Assembly: GCA_905199225.1 (NCBI GenBank)
Contig: CAJKFS010000024.1
Coordinates: 1-38,422 of the forward strand
Source of the DNA: an uncultured Collinsella sp.
Lineage (GTDB): Bacteria > Actinomycetota > Coriobacteriia > Coriobacteriales > Coriobacteriaceae
Length of the DNA stretch: 38,422 nucleotides
Direction of reading: 5' to 3'
Shown: piece by piece, positions 7,801 through 16,891 of the stretch
How the letters are laid out: the number at the start of each line of letters is the position of its first letter
Numbering within the stretch: the first letter of the stretch is position 1
Made by a program: the position numbers and the translations under genes
The notes under the pieces: generated by a model
Databases searched by the model: none
What the model was told of the DNA's origin: nothing
What the model saw: only the letters and a program-made list of their open reading frames with translations

Positions 7801-9918
7801 TCAATCGCTATTATCCTCGCGTGCCGCGATCTTTTCCACGCGAACGGCGTTTTCCTGGGTGAGCGCAGCGCCCGTCAACGGGTCCCAACGCAACGGCGTA
7901 TGGTCGAGCGGACCCACGCCCAAGGCTTGAGCGCCACCGACATCGGCGCCAAACGAACGCCCGCCGGGAGCGGCCGAGGTGAAGATGCACGCCGGATGCA
8001 GATACGGCGTCGTCTCCACGCGCACGCGATCGCGGCCCATATCGCTCACGAGTTCGACGACCTCGCCGTCGGCGATGCCCATGTGCGCAGCAGCATCGGC
8101 ATTCATCTGCACGGCATCCAGATCCGAGCCCGCCTCGGCGGCACCCGCCGCAGCAAGTCTGCGCGAAGTGTGCGACTCAAAGGGTCGGTTGCCGCTAATG
8201 AGGCGAAACATCCCCGGCCCTGGCTCCACCATCGGGGCAATCCAGCCGGGCACACGACCCAGGCCGGCGCGCTCCCATACATCGCTTACCAGCGCAATCT
8301 TGCCGCCGTCGAGCGGAATCACAGGCTCGCCCGTACGCGGCGGCAGTTGCACGCCCGTGTCAGCCCAACCGCGCTCCTTGAGCGCAGTGAGGTCGATCCC
8401 AAACGGAGCCACCTGGGCAGCCGCCAGATCGTCAGACGTAAACTGGAAGTACTCGCCCACGCCGCAGGCCGCAGCCAACCCGGCAAAGATCTCCCGACCG
8501 GGACGCGTGTCGCCATGCAACACGGGCAGCACGGCGTTGCGGTAGAACACGCGCGCGTCGTTGCGGCCCACGACCGTTCCCACACCGCGTTCGGCCTCCA
8601 GATACGTCACGTCGGGCAGCACGAAATCAGAAGCACGCGCCGTCTCGGACCAGCGAATATCAATCGTCACGAGCAAGTCGAGCTGCTGCAAAATACTCAA
8701 CCAAGCCTGTGCATTGCCATAGCCCGCACCGGGGTTACTGGCATAGACGATGAGCCCACGCAAATCGCCGGCAAGAATCGACTGGCCGATGGTCGTGCAC
8801 AGGCCGCGCACTGGATCGACCAGTGGATAGCGCTCGGACCCCAGCTTGGGTCCGCGAGGCACCGGCGGCGTCGCAAAGCGTGCGGGATCGAGGTCGCCCA
8901 ACACAAGCGGCGTGGGCGGATTGAGGGCGCCGCCCGCGTGTCCGATGCAGCCCAGCAGCACATCGACCAAGCAGATAGCGCGCGCGGTCTGGGTGCTATT
9001 GGCATACGCGATACCGATGCCACCATGAAAACCCGCATCCACCACAGCGGCAGGCGCGGCGGCAGCGAGATCGCGCGCCGTGGCGACAATCTCTGCGGCC
9101 GGCACGTCGCACATCGACTCGGCCCACTCGGGCGTCCAAGCACTGGCCGCCTGCACCAGCTCGTCAAAACCCGTGGTATAGCGGGCAACGAACTCGTGGT
9201 CGTACAGGCCCTCGGCAATGAGCACGTGGACAATACCCAACAGCAGCGCCAAGTCGCAGCCCGGACGCACGCGGAGCCAGCGATCGGCAAGCGCGGCCGA
9301 ACCGCTGCGCCGGGGGTCAACCACGATGATCTTCGCCCCGCGCCGGCGCGCATCGTTGAGCGCATCGACGGCCCCCATCGTCGATGAATCGACGATGGAA
9401 CGCCCCAGGTACATGATGCAGTCGGTATGCGCCAGGTCGGAGGCGGGGCTGTAGCCCAGGCTGTGCTCCCATCCGGTGAGACGACTTACCTCGCAGGCAC
9501 CATCGGCACCGTACACGTTGGGCGAACCCAGCGCATGCATAAAGCGATAGGCCCAGTAGCGGTCGAACGAGGGAACGCCGAGCGTCATGCCCAGTGCACG
9601 AGGCCCGCACTCGTCAACAATCCCCAAAAGACGCTCGGCAATCTGCGCGAACGCCTCGTCCCAGGTAATCGCATCGAACCCCGAGCCATCCCGGCGGCGT
9701 CGCATGGGGTGTACAATGCGGTCACGCTCGTCAAACGGCATTGCCAGGCGATGCCGTCCGCGGGCGCACAGGGCACGCGCCGCGCACGGATGCCCCGGCA
9801 CCGGCAACTCGGCCACCACACGTCCATCCTCAACATGGGCCGCAAAGGCGCAATCGGCATAGCATCCCCCGCATGTCGTCACCACGGAGCGACCGTCATG
9901 CATAGTTCTCGATGCCAT
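7801..9918 (-). CDS. Orphan molybdopterin oxidoreductase (DMSO-reductase family)
   Basis: The 705-residue protein has an N-terminal [4Fe-4S] motif C16-x2-C19-x3-C23 with a fourth ligand at C51 (LCARG), then bis-MGD binding regions, and a C-terminal MGD domain with LISGNRPFESHTS. Cys142 (GADGACEVSR) is at the expected place of the Mo ligand, so this enzyme uses Cys, not Sec. The overall pattern is closest to thiosulfate/polysulfide reductase-like catalytic subunits. No twin-arginine signal is seen, so it is probably cytoplasmic. No FeS partner or membrane anchor is adjacent, which makes the electron partner unknown. It lies between focA and selA, all one strand. GGAAGG lies about 10 bases before the ATG. 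Substrate not predictable. Confidence 0.88.
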   Translation of the reverse strand: MASRTMHDGRSVVTTCGGCYADCAFAAHVEDGRVVAELPVPGHPCAARALCARGRHRLAMPFDERDRIVHPMRRRRDGSGFDAITWDEAFAQIAERLLGIVDECGPRALGMTLGVPSFDRYWAYRFMHALGSPNVYGADGACEVSRLTGWEHSLGYSPASDLAHTDCIMYLGRSIVDSSTMGAVDALNDARRRGAKIIVVDPRRSGSAALADRWLRVRPGCDLALLLGIVHVLIAEGLYDHEFVARYTTGFDELVQAASAWTPEWAESMCDVPAAEIVATARDLAAAAPAAVVDAGFHGGIGIAYANSTQTARAICLVDVLLGCIGHAGGALNPPTPLVLGDLDPARFATPPVPRGPKLGSERYPLVDPVRGLCTTIGQSILAGDLRGLIVYASNPGAGYGNAQAWLSILQQLDLLVTIDIRWSETARASDFVLPDVTYLEAERGVGTVVGRNDARVFYRNAVLPVLHGDTRPGREIFAGLAAACGVGEYFQFTSDDLAAAQVAPFGIDLTALKERGWADTGVQLPPRTGEPVIPLDGGKIALVSDVWERAGLGRVPGWIAPMVEPGPGMFRLISGNRPFESHTSRRLAAAGAAEAGSDLDAVQMNADAAAHMGIADGEVVELVSDMGRDRVRVETTPYLHPACIFTSAAPGGRSFGADVGGAQALGVGPLDHTPLRWDPLTGAALTQENAVRVEKIAAREDNSD

Positions 9919-10026
9919 CTCGATTATTCCTTCCAGCTCAGGGGTTCAGGCCCCACCGCACCACAGCTCTGCCGCCAGCTGCCGCGACGCAAAGCCCGCA
10001 GCATCTACCGCAGCAAGACATGAAGA

Positions 10027-10058
10027 GCCTCCCAAAAGGCAAACGCCCCTCGGGAGGC
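10027..10058 (-). terminator. Possible terminator after focA
   Basis: GCCTCCC (10027-10033) pairs with GGGAGGC (10052-10058), with an inner AAGGC/GCCCC-like pairing. The minus-strand tail TCTTCATGTC is a poor U-tract, so some readthrough into the oxidoreductase gene is likely. The remaining 9919-10078 contains only that gene's leader. Confidence 0.45.
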
Positions 10059-10078
10059 CCGTACGTCATTCCGGCTTA

Positions 10079-10918
10079 TTACGCCTCGGACTTCTTGGCA
10101 TAGATAAACCAGTAGCCGAGCGCGACCAGAACCGCACCGCCCACAATGTTGCCCAGCGTGGCAGCGGACAGGTTAAACGCAATGCCCGCAACGTTGAGCG
10201 CATCGGCGCCGGCGACATCGGCACCATAGCCGCACGCGTGCATCACGGCACCCATGGGCAAAAAGTACATGTTGGCAACGCAGTGCTCAAAACCGCAGGC
10301 CACAAAGGCGGCGATGGGCAGCAGAATGCCCACAACCTTATCGACCACGGTCTTGCCGGCGGTACCGATCCACACGGCCAGGCACACAAAGATGTTGCAC
10401 AGGATGCCGCGGAAGAAGATCGTCACCCAGTCGACCGTCACCTTGCCGGCGGCGACGCTCACCATGGAATTGGCGACCGCCTCGCCGTTGAGCTTGTAAA
10501 TGCCGGCCATGTACACCAAAAAGACGATGAACAGGGCACCGGCAAAGTTACCAAGCCACACGACGAGCCATGCCTTGAGCATCTGAGCCAGGGTGATCTT
10601 TTTGCTCTTGAGCGCGCAGACCATAAGCGAGTTGCCGGTGAACAGCTCGGCGCCGCACACCAGCACGAGCACCAGGCCCAGGCAAAAGCACAGGCCGCCC
10701 ACGACACGCTGAGCGCCCCAGCCCAGCGTGCTATCGCTCAAGAACACGGTAAAGAACAGGCCGCCGAAGGCAATGAACGCGCCGGCGAACATTGCCAACA
10801 GAAAGGCCTTTGCGACCGGCAGGTTGGCCTTGGTCACGCCGGCGGCCTCGGTCTTGGCCTCGATCGCGGCGGGCGCCAGGCAATCGGGAGCGGGATATTC
10901 TGCCTTGGAATCTGCCAT
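10079..10918 (-). CDS. focA: Formate/nitrite transporter family channel (FocA-like)
   Basis: This 279-residue membrane protein has the six hydrophobic segments of FNT channels, which are pentameric formate/formic acid pores in the inner membrane. The family's central histidine is in GFEHCVANMYFLP, and the AELFTGNSL segment matches the conserved half-helix region. A soluble tail of about 35 residues precedes the first membrane segment. The ATG at 10918 was preferred over an in-frame upstream ATG because GGAAAGAAG precedes it at a normal distance. It closes the formate hydrogenlyase operon, 39 bases after hycI, so it most likely handles formate for FdhF. Nitrite transport is the alternative for the family but does not fit the context. 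Confidence 0.93.
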   Translation of the reverse strand: MADSKAEYPAPDCLAPAAIEAKTEAAGVTKANLPVAKAFLLAMFAGAFIAFGGLFFTVFLSDSTLGWGAQRVVGGLCFCLGLVLVLVCGAELFTGNSLMVCALKSKKITLAQMLKAWLVVWLGNFAGALFIVFLVYMAGIYKLNGEAVANSMVSVAAGKVTVDWVTIFFRGILCNIFVCLAVWIGTAGKTVVDKVVGILLPIAAFVACGFEHCVANMYFLPMGAVMHACGYGADVAGADALNVAGIAFNLSAATLGNIVGGAVLVALGYWFIYAKKSEA

Positions 10919-10957
10919 GTCAATCACTTCTTTCCTAATCAGCAGGGACAAGCGCTC

Positions 10958-11461
10958 CTATTGCTCTTGCCCCAAGCGGACAAAGTGGGAAAAGTCATTG
11001 GCGGCCACGGCGTCGTACACGGCGTCGACGGCGTCAAAGACTTCCGGGGACATGGGGTTGTAGAACTCCGTGTCGCCCGGCTGAATCCCAACGAAGACGA
11101 TATCATCACACGATTGCTCAATCTCTTCGATCAGAATCGACAAAGGAAGCGAATGCGTGGTGAACATCGACTTGCGGGCCACATCGCGCTTGTCGAGCAA
11201 GCGGATGGACCCGACGGGCAGTGCCATGTCGGCGGCATCGACCAAGACCAGGCGAGGCGGACGCTCGCGCTTGACCTCGATGATGTCGTTCTCGGGCGTT
11301 TGGCCTCCGTCGATGGTGTACCAACCGGCGATAGGTGTGTCTTCCATCTTTTTGGAGAGCACGGGGCCGGCGGCATCGTCGGCACGCAGCACGCTTCCCG
11401 CCGTGAGCACGATACCCGCAAACGGGGCGCCGTTCACACGTCCATCCACAACGCGACCCAT
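10958..11461 (-). CDS. hycI: Hydrogenase maturation endopeptidase HycI
   Basis: The 167-residue protein matches the protease that removes the C-terminal peptide from the hydrogenase large subunit HycE after nickel insertion. Recognisable blocks are DDAAGP (about 28-33), GWYTIDGGQTPEND (about 46-59), RLVLVDAADM (about 70-79), TTHSLPL, and GIQPGDTEFYNPM near the end. The acidic residues in these blocks are where the family binds nickel during recognition. The usual N-terminal GN(S/T) turn is replaced by AGSVLRADD and the protein has a short N-terminal extension. Its start overlaps the hycH stop (TAATG). Cytoplasmic. Confidence 0.93.
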   Translation of the reverse strand: MGRVVDGRVNGAPFAGIVLTAGSVLRADDAAGPVLSKKMEDTPIAGWYTIDGGQTPENDIIEVKRERPPRLVLVDAADMALPVGSIRLLDKRDVARKSMFTTHSLPLSILIEEIEQSCDDIVFVGIQPGDTEFYNPMSPEVFDAVDAVYDAVAANDFSHFVRLGQEQ

Positions 11462-12042
11462 TACTGCAACCTCCCCGTCAGATACACGCCCGACACATCG
11501 CGCACGCGCTCAACCAGATCGCGGAACTTCATCAGAAACGCGACCTGCTGGGCATGCAGGCCAAAGTCGTCGTCGAACACCGAGATGCCGGCCTTGGCCG
11601 ACCCGCGAAAACCACGCTCGTCGAGCAGCGCATCGCAGGCCTCGAGCAGCGACGGCACCGCCGCCTTGTCGAGCTGGCACTCGCCAAAGGAGCGGATGGC
11701 CTCGAACTTGGTCTTGGCCTCCCCCTCCGGCAGCGCGTCGACGAGCGAATAGAACACATCCACCGGCACCGACAGGCGCGGCTCAAAGCAGTCGAGCACG
11801 CCGGTGTGGTGGCCCACGGCGAGCGTGTAGTACAGCACGTCGCAGGCCTCTTGGGGAACGTCTTCCTCGGTCTCCACAAACTTACGCGTGAGCTCATAGA
11901 AGACCACCTGGTCGGGCGCATGGCCCAGGCAGGGGTCGGCGACGCCCTCGGCAGCCTCGTCGCTTGCGCGCGAGGCATCGCCAAAGGAGCCGCCGAGCAT
12001 GCCGGGGCCCGCAAAGTAACCAGAGCGGTCCGTGAGCTCCAT
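11461..12042 (-). CDS. hycH: Formate hydrogenlyase maturation protein HycH
   Basis: Residues about 45-193 match HycH: VVFYELTRKFVETEEDVPQ, then YYTLAVGHHTGVLDCFE, and a C-terminal VSGVYLTGRLQ. HycH is needed for maturation of the HycE large subunit; its exact chemistry is not established. The protein is 193 residues against about 136 in E. coli. The extra about 45 N-terminal residues (Gly/Ala/Asp-rich with SGYFAGPGMLGGSFGDA) have no counterpart I recognise. They may be real or reflect a start upstream of the true one, but the ATG directly abuts the hycG stop, which favours it. Its stop overlaps the hycI start. Confidence 0.9.
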   Translation of the reverse strand: MELTDRSGYFAGPGMLGGSFGDASRASDEAAEGVADPCLGHAPDQVVFYELTRKFVETEEDVPQEACDVLYYTLAVGHHTGVLDCFEPRLSVPVDVFYSLVDALPEGEAKTKFEAIRSFGECQLDKAAVPSLLEACDALLDERGFRGSAKAGISVFDDDFGLHAQQVAFLMKFRDLVERVRDVSGVYLTGRLQ

Positions 12043-12825
12043 CTAGCGACCTCCGGCCAGCACCAGATCCTGCAGCGCCGAGTACACCTCGACGCGGCGC
12101 GGATCGTCCTGCTTGTCGATGAGCAGCGCCATGGCACCGCGGATATCGCCCTTGGGCGCGCCCTCGAGCGTATCCATAAACTCGTTGGCCAGGTCGCGGC
12201 CGTAACGGTAGCCGCTCATGGCGCGAGCTTCGCGCTCGATGGCAACGCGCAGCTTGTACGGCACGCCGGGGTGCAGGATATCGGCTTGCTCGCCGGCGGC
12301 CTCCACGGTGGTCTCGGCATGGAGCTTTTGGTCCAGCAGACCGAGCGCCATGGCAAAGCCGTAGATGGTCTGCGCGGGGCTGGGCGGGCAGCCGGGGATG
12401 TAGACATCGACCGGCAAGATCTTGTCCGTGCCGCCCCAGACGCAGTAGTTGTCGTAGAAGATGCCACCGGTGCAGCCGCACGCGCCATAGGACACCACGA
12501 TCTTGGGATCGGGTGCGGCCTCAAAGGCGCGCAGGGCCGGCATGCGCATGGCACGCGTCACGGCACCGGTGTACAGCAGCACATCGGCGTGACGGGGCGA
12601 TGGCACGACCTTGATGCCAAAGCGCTCGACGTCGAAGACGGGCGTGATGGAACCGAAGATCTCGATCTCGCAGCCGTTGCAGCCGCCGCAGTCGACACGG
12701 TAGACGTACACCGAGCGCTTGATCTTCTTAAGAAGGGTCGCCTTGGCCTTCTCGATGCTCTCGTCGAGCTCGATCTTGGTCGGGCGGTACTGAAGCCGCT
12801 CGGGCAAAAGCGTGGGTTCGGCCAT
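12043..12825 (-). CDS. hycG: [NiFe]-hydrogenase small subunit (NuoB-like)
   Basis: The 260-residue NuoB-family subunit holds the proximal [4Fe-4S] cluster next to the [NiFe] site of HycE. Cysteine blocks are CGGCNGCE (46-53), YGACGCTGG (113-121) and PGCPPSP (145-150), in the correct order. Unlike E. coli HycG, which carries a C-terminal tail of similar size, the region after about 190 is helical and acidic without extra Cys motifs. It has no signal peptide and faces the cytoplasm in the formate hydrogenlyase complex. A strong AAGGAGGAG lies upstream of the ATG, inside the end of hycF. The hycH ATG abuts its stop. Confidence 0.95.
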   Translation of the reverse strand: MAEPTLLPERLQYRPTKIELDESIEKAKATLLKKIKRSVYVYRVDCGGCNGCEIEIFGSITPVFDVERFGIKVVPSPRHADVLLYTGAVTRAMRMPALRAFEAAPDPKIVVSYGACGCTGGIFYDNYCVWGGTDKILPVDVYIPGCPPSPAQTIYGFAMALGLLDQKLHAETTVEAAGEQADILHPGVPYKLRVAIEREARAMSGYRYGRDLANEFMDTLEGAPKGDIRGAMALLIDKQDDPRRVEVYSALQDLVLAGGR

Positions 12826-12827
12826 GG

Positions 12828-13544
12828 TTACTCCTCCTTCGTATCAAAATCCATGATGATGCCTTCGACCGGTGCAGGACCGGCGGGAATCTCGGGCGCA
12901 TCGGGGTTGAGCTCGCGGTCGACATACTCCGGGTTCACGCCGTGGCCGCCCAAATACTCCATGCCGGGGCCCTGGGGCTCACCGGACGCAAGCGTCTCGT
13001 TGGCAGCCATGCCGCGCGCGTTGCCGGTCTTTACGGCCGAGGCGGCGCGCAGGGCGTCGAGCTCGCGCTTGCACTCCTGGCACATACCGACGGTACGGGC
13101 AGCCTGCTCGGCCTCCATGCCGCCGGCCTTTTGCAGCAGGCGCTTGGCATAGTCGATCTCCTTGTGCGGGGCAAACGGCTTGCCGCAGCGCGAGCAGTGC
13201 TCGAGCGTATAGACGCTCTTGCTGGTGAGGTCGTCCTTACTCATGACGGCCAGCTCAAACTCCTCGGTGAGCTTGATGGCCTCCATGGGGCAGGCTTCCT
13301 CGCAGCGGCCGCAAAAGATGCAGCGGCCGTAGTCGATCGACCAGGTGATGGTATCGGCCGCAAGGTCGGTGTCCATGCGAATGGCATCGGCCGGGCACGC
13401 CACGCCGCAGGCACCGCAGGCGATGCAGAGCTCGGCGTTGTGCTCGGGCTTGCCGCGCATGTCCTTGTTGGTGGGAAACGGCGCAAACGGGTACTTGACC
13501 GTCGCGTCGCCGGCCTTGGCGTTAACCTTCCAAAGCTTCAGCAT
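12828..13544 (-). CDS. hycF: Hydrogenase electron-transfer subunit, 2x[4Fe-4S] (NuoI-like)
   Basis: The 238-residue protein has two ferredoxin motifs, C40-x2-C43-x2-C46-x3-C50 and C75-x2-C78-x2-C81-x3-C85, as in NuoI/HycF. It is thus a wire between the ferredoxin-like subunits and HycG. A further CSRC ... CQEC pair (about 135-175) resembles the zinc-ribbon-like element seen in HycF proteins. A Pro/Glu-rich tail of about 60 residues follows. I chose the ATG at 13544 (MLKLWKVNAK): GAGGAGG lies 8 bases upstream and the sequence starts at the normal distance. The longer open frame upstream overlaps hycE and is spurious. Confidence 0.95.
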   Translation of the reverse strand: MLKLWKVNAKAGDATVKYPFAPFPTNKDMRGKPEHNAELCIACGACGVACPADAIRMDTDLAADTITWSIDYGRCIFCGRCEEACPMEAIKLTEEFELAVMSKDDLTSKSVYTLEHCSRCGKPFAPHKEIDYAKRLLQKAGGMEAEQAARTVGMCQECKRELDALRAASAVKTGNARGMAANETLASGEPQGPGMEYLGGHGVNPEYVDRELNPDAPEIPAGPAPVEGIIMDFDTKEE

Positions 13545-13545
13545 A

Positions 13546-15318
13546 TTAGAGCGCCTCCTCATCGAGCGGAGCGGCCATGGTGCCCTCGCCCGCAAGCGGC
13601 GACTTGTCGCGCCAGACGTTCTCGAACTGCTCCTTGTCGAGCACGTGGTCGCGCTTGGCGGCGACATCGGTCACCGTCACGCGGTCGGTGCAGGAGTAGC
13701 ACGGGTCGAGCGAGCCGACGATCAGCGCCGCGTCGCCCACGGTGTTGCCGCGGAACATATAGCGCAGGACCGGCCAGTTGCTGTACGTGGCGGCCTTGGC
13801 GCGCCAGCGGTAGCACTTCTGGTTATTGCCGAGCATGGCCCAGTGCACGTCCTCGCCGCGCGGCGCCTCGGTGGCGCCGATGGCGTACTTGTGCGGGGTG
13901 TACTCCCAATCAGTGGTGAGGATGGGGCCCGACGGGCAGTTCTCGAGCATGGTCTCGATCATGTCGATCGAATCGTAGACCTCCTGGATGCGAACGGCGG
14001 TACGGCCGAAGGCATCGCAGGTGTCGGCCGCAGCGGCGTGCATCTTTTGGACATCCGGATCGGCGTAGCCGTCGAAGGGATGGTCAAAGCGCACGTCGCG
14101 GGCATAGCCCGAGCCACGCATGAGCGGGCCGACCGGCGAGAAGTCGCGTGCGATCTTGCGGTCCAAGATGCCGATACCACTCGTACGCTCAATAAAGTTG
14201 GGCGTGGAGAGCAAGACGTCGACGAGCTCCTGAACCTCGGAGCGCAGCTGGTGGATGGTCGTGAGCGTGGAGAGCTTCTGCTCGGCCAAAATGTCGCGAC
14301 GCACGCCGCCGATCACGTTGAGGCCATAGGTCTTGCGGTGACCGGAGAGCTTCTCGGCCAGGTCCATGGACTTCTCACGGACGCGGAAGAACTGCTGGAA
14401 GCCGGAGTCGAAGCCTGTGTAGTGAGACGCCAAGCCAATGTTGAGCAGATGCGAGTGCAGGCGCTCGACCTCGAGCATGATGGCGCGGATGTACTGGGCG
14501 CGCGGCGGGACATGAATGCCCTGGGCGCGCTCGACTGCCTCGGCGTAGGCCACCGAGTGGGCGCAGCCACAGATGCCGCAGATGCGGTCGGCGAGGAACG
14601 TCACGGCGTCATAGTTCAGGCGCGTCTCGGCGACCTTCTCCATGCCGCGGTGCACGTAGAACAGACGGTAGTCGGCGTCGACGATCGTCTCGCCCTCGAC
14701 GAACAGGCGGAAGTGGCCGGGCTCGTCGGAGGTAATGTGCAACGGGCCCATGGGGACGAGCGTCGTCTCCTTGCCCTTGGTATCGGCCAAGAACTCGTAG
14801 TTTTCCATGTCGCTCGCGGGGGCGGGGCGGAAACGGTAATCCATCGAATCCTTGCGCAACGGGTACAGGCCGCTGGGCCAATCGTCGGGAAGCACCAGGC
14901 GGCGACGGTCGGGCAGACCCTCGGGGATCAGGCCGAACATGTCGCGAAGCTCGCGCTCGCCCCACACGCAGGCGGGGACGAACGGCGTCACGGACGGGAA
15001 CGTCATCTTGGCGGGATCGACCTCGGTGCGCACGGTCACCCAGCCGGGATCCTCCCCCTCCATGGAGATGACGTAGTACACGGCGTAACGACCGCACAGG
15101 CTGCGCTCATCGTTGCCGATAATCACGGGAATCCAGCCGTAGCGCTCGTAGTACAGGTAGTGGACGGCCTCGGGCAGCTTGTCCTGCTTGACGGTAATCG
15201 TCAGCTGGTCCTCGCACTGCCACTCAACCTTCTCGATAGCGCCCGGCACTGCGGCGCGCAGGGCCTCGACGTGGCTTTCGCAACGACGAGCGTAGTCCTT
15301 CTTTTCAGGTTCTGCCAT
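13546..15318 (-). CDS. hycE: [NiFe]-hydrogenase large subunit, NuoC-NuoD fusion
   Basis: The 590-residue protein joins a NuoC-like N-terminal domain (about 1-165) to the NuoD-like catalytic domain, as in group 4 hydrogenases of formate hydrogenlyase. Nickel ligands are present: L1 RICGICGCAH (C247, C250) and L2 DPCYSCTDR (C540, C543). This separates it from Complex I NuoD, which lacks them. A C-terminal peptide of 44 residues follows Arg546 and should be removed by HycI. The residue after the cleavage point is Val where E. coli has Met. It reduces protons to H2 with electrons from formate; it is cytoplasmic and membrane-arm bound. Spacing to hyfF is 4 bases. Confidence 0.97.
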   Translation of the reverse strand: MAEPEKKDYARRCESHVEALRAAVPGAIEKVEWQCEDQLTITVKQDKLPEAVHYLYYERYGWIPVIIGNDERSLCGRYAVYYVISMEGEDPGWVTVRTEVDPAKMTFPSVTPFVPACVWGERELRDMFGLIPEGLPDRRRLVLPDDWPSGLYPLRKDSMDYRFRPAPASDMENYEFLADTKGKETTLVPMGPLHITSDEPGHFRLFVEGETIVDADYRLFYVHRGMEKVAETRLNYDAVTFLADRICGICGCAHSVAYAEAVERAQGIHVPPRAQYIRAIMLEVERLHSHLLNIGLASHYTGFDSGFQQFFRVREKSMDLAEKLSGHRKTYGLNVIGGVRRDILAEQKLSTLTTIHQLRSEVQELVDVLLSTPNFIERTSGIGILDRKIARDFSPVGPLMRGSGYARDVRFDHPFDGYADPDVQKMHAAAADTCDAFGRTAVRIQEVYDSIDMIETMLENCPSGPILTTDWEYTPHKYAIGATEAPRGEDVHWAMLGNNQKCYRWRAKAATYSNWPVLRYMFRGNTVGDAALIVGSLDPCYSCTDRVTVTDVAAKRDHVLDKEQFENVWRDKSPLAGEGTMAAPLDEEAL

Positions 15319-15322
15319 GGTG

Positions 15323-16888
15323 CTAATTCACCTCGCTTGTCTTGGTCTGGGAACTGAACACCATGCGGTAGAGAGGAGCCTCGTGGAGCTCTTCGACGCT
15401 CTGGTTCAAAACGACGGACGTTGCATCCTCGACGCCGCTCGTGATGGCGACCGGGGTGGCGATACCGAACCACATGACCACGATCGCGAGGGCGATCTCG
15501 GGGATGATCATGAGGGCGGGCACCTCGTGGCGCTTCATGCCCTCGGGCGCCTTGCCGAAGATGGACTTGAGCGCGATGCCGGTAAGGGCAAAGTACACGC
15601 CGGTGAGGCCAATGGCCACGAGCACGACCACCCAGATGGGACCGGACTGGACGCCGGCCACGAAGGTGAGGAACTCGGAGATGAACAGGGCGAACGGCGG
15701 GAAGGCGGCGAGCGCGAGCAGGGCGATGATGGTGAGCGCTGCCGTGACGGGAGCGATCTCGACGACGCCCTTGATCTTGTTCAGGTCGCGGGTGTGGTAG
15801 ATGTGCTGGATGTTACCGGCCATGCAGAAGGCGAGCGCCTTCGTGAAACCGTGGAAGATGCAGTGCAGCAGGCAGGCGGCGATACCGAGCGGACCACCGA
15901 TACCCAGGCACAGCGCGACCACGCCGACGTTGTCGACGGAGGAGTACGCGAAGCGGCGCTTGATATCGTCCTGCTTAAAGATGCACAGGGCGGCCACCAG
16001 GATGGACAGCGTGCCCAGGATGAGCAGGAGCGTACGCGGATAGGTGTCGCCCACCGTGATGATGGACAGGGAGTAGAAGCGGATGATCACCAGCATGGCG
16101 CACTTGAGCAGCACGCCCGAGAGCAGCGCGGAGACCGGGCTCGGAGCCTGGGAGTGCGCGTCGGGCAGCCAAGTGTGCATGGGGAACAGGCCCGCCTTGG
16201 TGCCGAAGCCGATGACGATGAACGCGAACGCGAGGCGCACGAGCATCGGGTCGAACTGGTCGGCGTAGGGCATGATGGAGGTGAGGAAGGCTGCCTCATG
16301 CGCGTTGGGCATGATATCGGCGGCGTTCGCGTAGATGAGCAGCGTGCCGAACAGGCCGAAGGCCACGCCGGCGGTGCAGACCATCGCGTACTTCCAAGAC
16401 GCCTCGAGCGCCTGCTTGTTCTTGTAGATGCCCACGAGGAACACGGTCGACAACGTGGTGGCCTCGACCGCCGCCCAGGTGAGGATGATGTTGTTGGACA
16501 GGCAGGCGAGCAGCATCGTGAAAACGAACAGGCTAAACAGCGCGTAGTACTGCTTGGTGCGCTCGGCCGGCATGGTCTTCTCCTCGATATCGATCTTGAT
16601 ATAGGAGATGGAGTACACGCCGGTGATGAACCCGATGATGCCTACCAGAAGGACGAAGATCGACGAGAGCGAATCGAGATGGAGCCACAGGCCCAAAGCG
16701 TCGATATTCTGCCCGCTCGAGAGCATGGTTCCCGCGGTGACGACCGAAAGGACGAGGGTCGCCGCGACGGAGATGGTGTTGAGCCCCGCAAAGACGCTGT
16801 AGGACGTCGTCTTGGGGAGCGCAGCCATAATCAGGGAGAACACGAGGGGACAAGCGAGCAGGGCGACCGTCAGCATTGAAACATCCAT
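15323..16888 (-). CDS. hyfF: Hydrogenase-4 membrane subunit HyfF (antiporter/NuoL-like)
   Basis: This 521-residue protein is a polytopic membrane subunit with about 14 hydrophobic segments. It has the proton-translocation core shared with Complex I NuoL/M/N and Mrp antiporters: LTWAAVEATTL, GFGTKAGLFPMHTWLPDAHSQAPSPVSALLSG (helices 7-8 region, with the conserved Lys and His), and FKQDDIKRRFAYSSVDN. HyfF is present in hydrogenase-4/FHL-2 but absent in the smaller E. coli FHL-1. It is expected to be part of the ion-pumping arm. The start at 16888 follows hyfE by 3 bases. No frameshift or missing key residue seen. Confidence 0.94.
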   Translation of the reverse strand: MDVSMLTVALLACPLVFSLIMAALPKTTSYSVFAGLNTISVAATLVLSVVTAGTMLSSGQNIDALGLWLHLDSLSSIFVLLVGIIGFITGVYSISYIKIDIEEKTMPAERTKQYYALFSLFVFTMLLACLSNNIILTWAAVEATTLSTVFLVGIYKNKQALEASWKYAMVCTAGVAFGLFGTLLIYANAADIMPNAHEAAFLTSIMPYADQFDPMLVRLAFAFIVIGFGTKAGLFPMHTWLPDAHSQAPSPVSALLSGVLLKCAMLVIIRFYSLSIITVGDTYPRTLLLILGTLSILVAALCIFKQDDIKRRFAYSSVDNVGVVALCLGIGGPLGIAACLLHCIFHGFTKALAFCMAGNIQHIYHTRDLNKIKGVVEIAPVTAALTIIALLALAAFPPFALFISEFLTFVAGVQSGPIWVVVLVAIGLTGVYFALTGIALKSIFGKAPEGMKRHEVPALMIIPEIALAIVVMWFGIATPVAITSGVEDATSVVLNQSVEELHEAPLYRMVFSSQTKTSEVN

Positions 16889-16891
16889 GGC

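Noticed and set aside
13345..15357. Long plus-strand open frame (670 codons) opposite hycE/hycF
   Set aside because: Shadow of GC-rich minus-strand genes with intact family motifs; its translation is low-complexity His/Val/Gly/Ala-rich with no recognisable domain.
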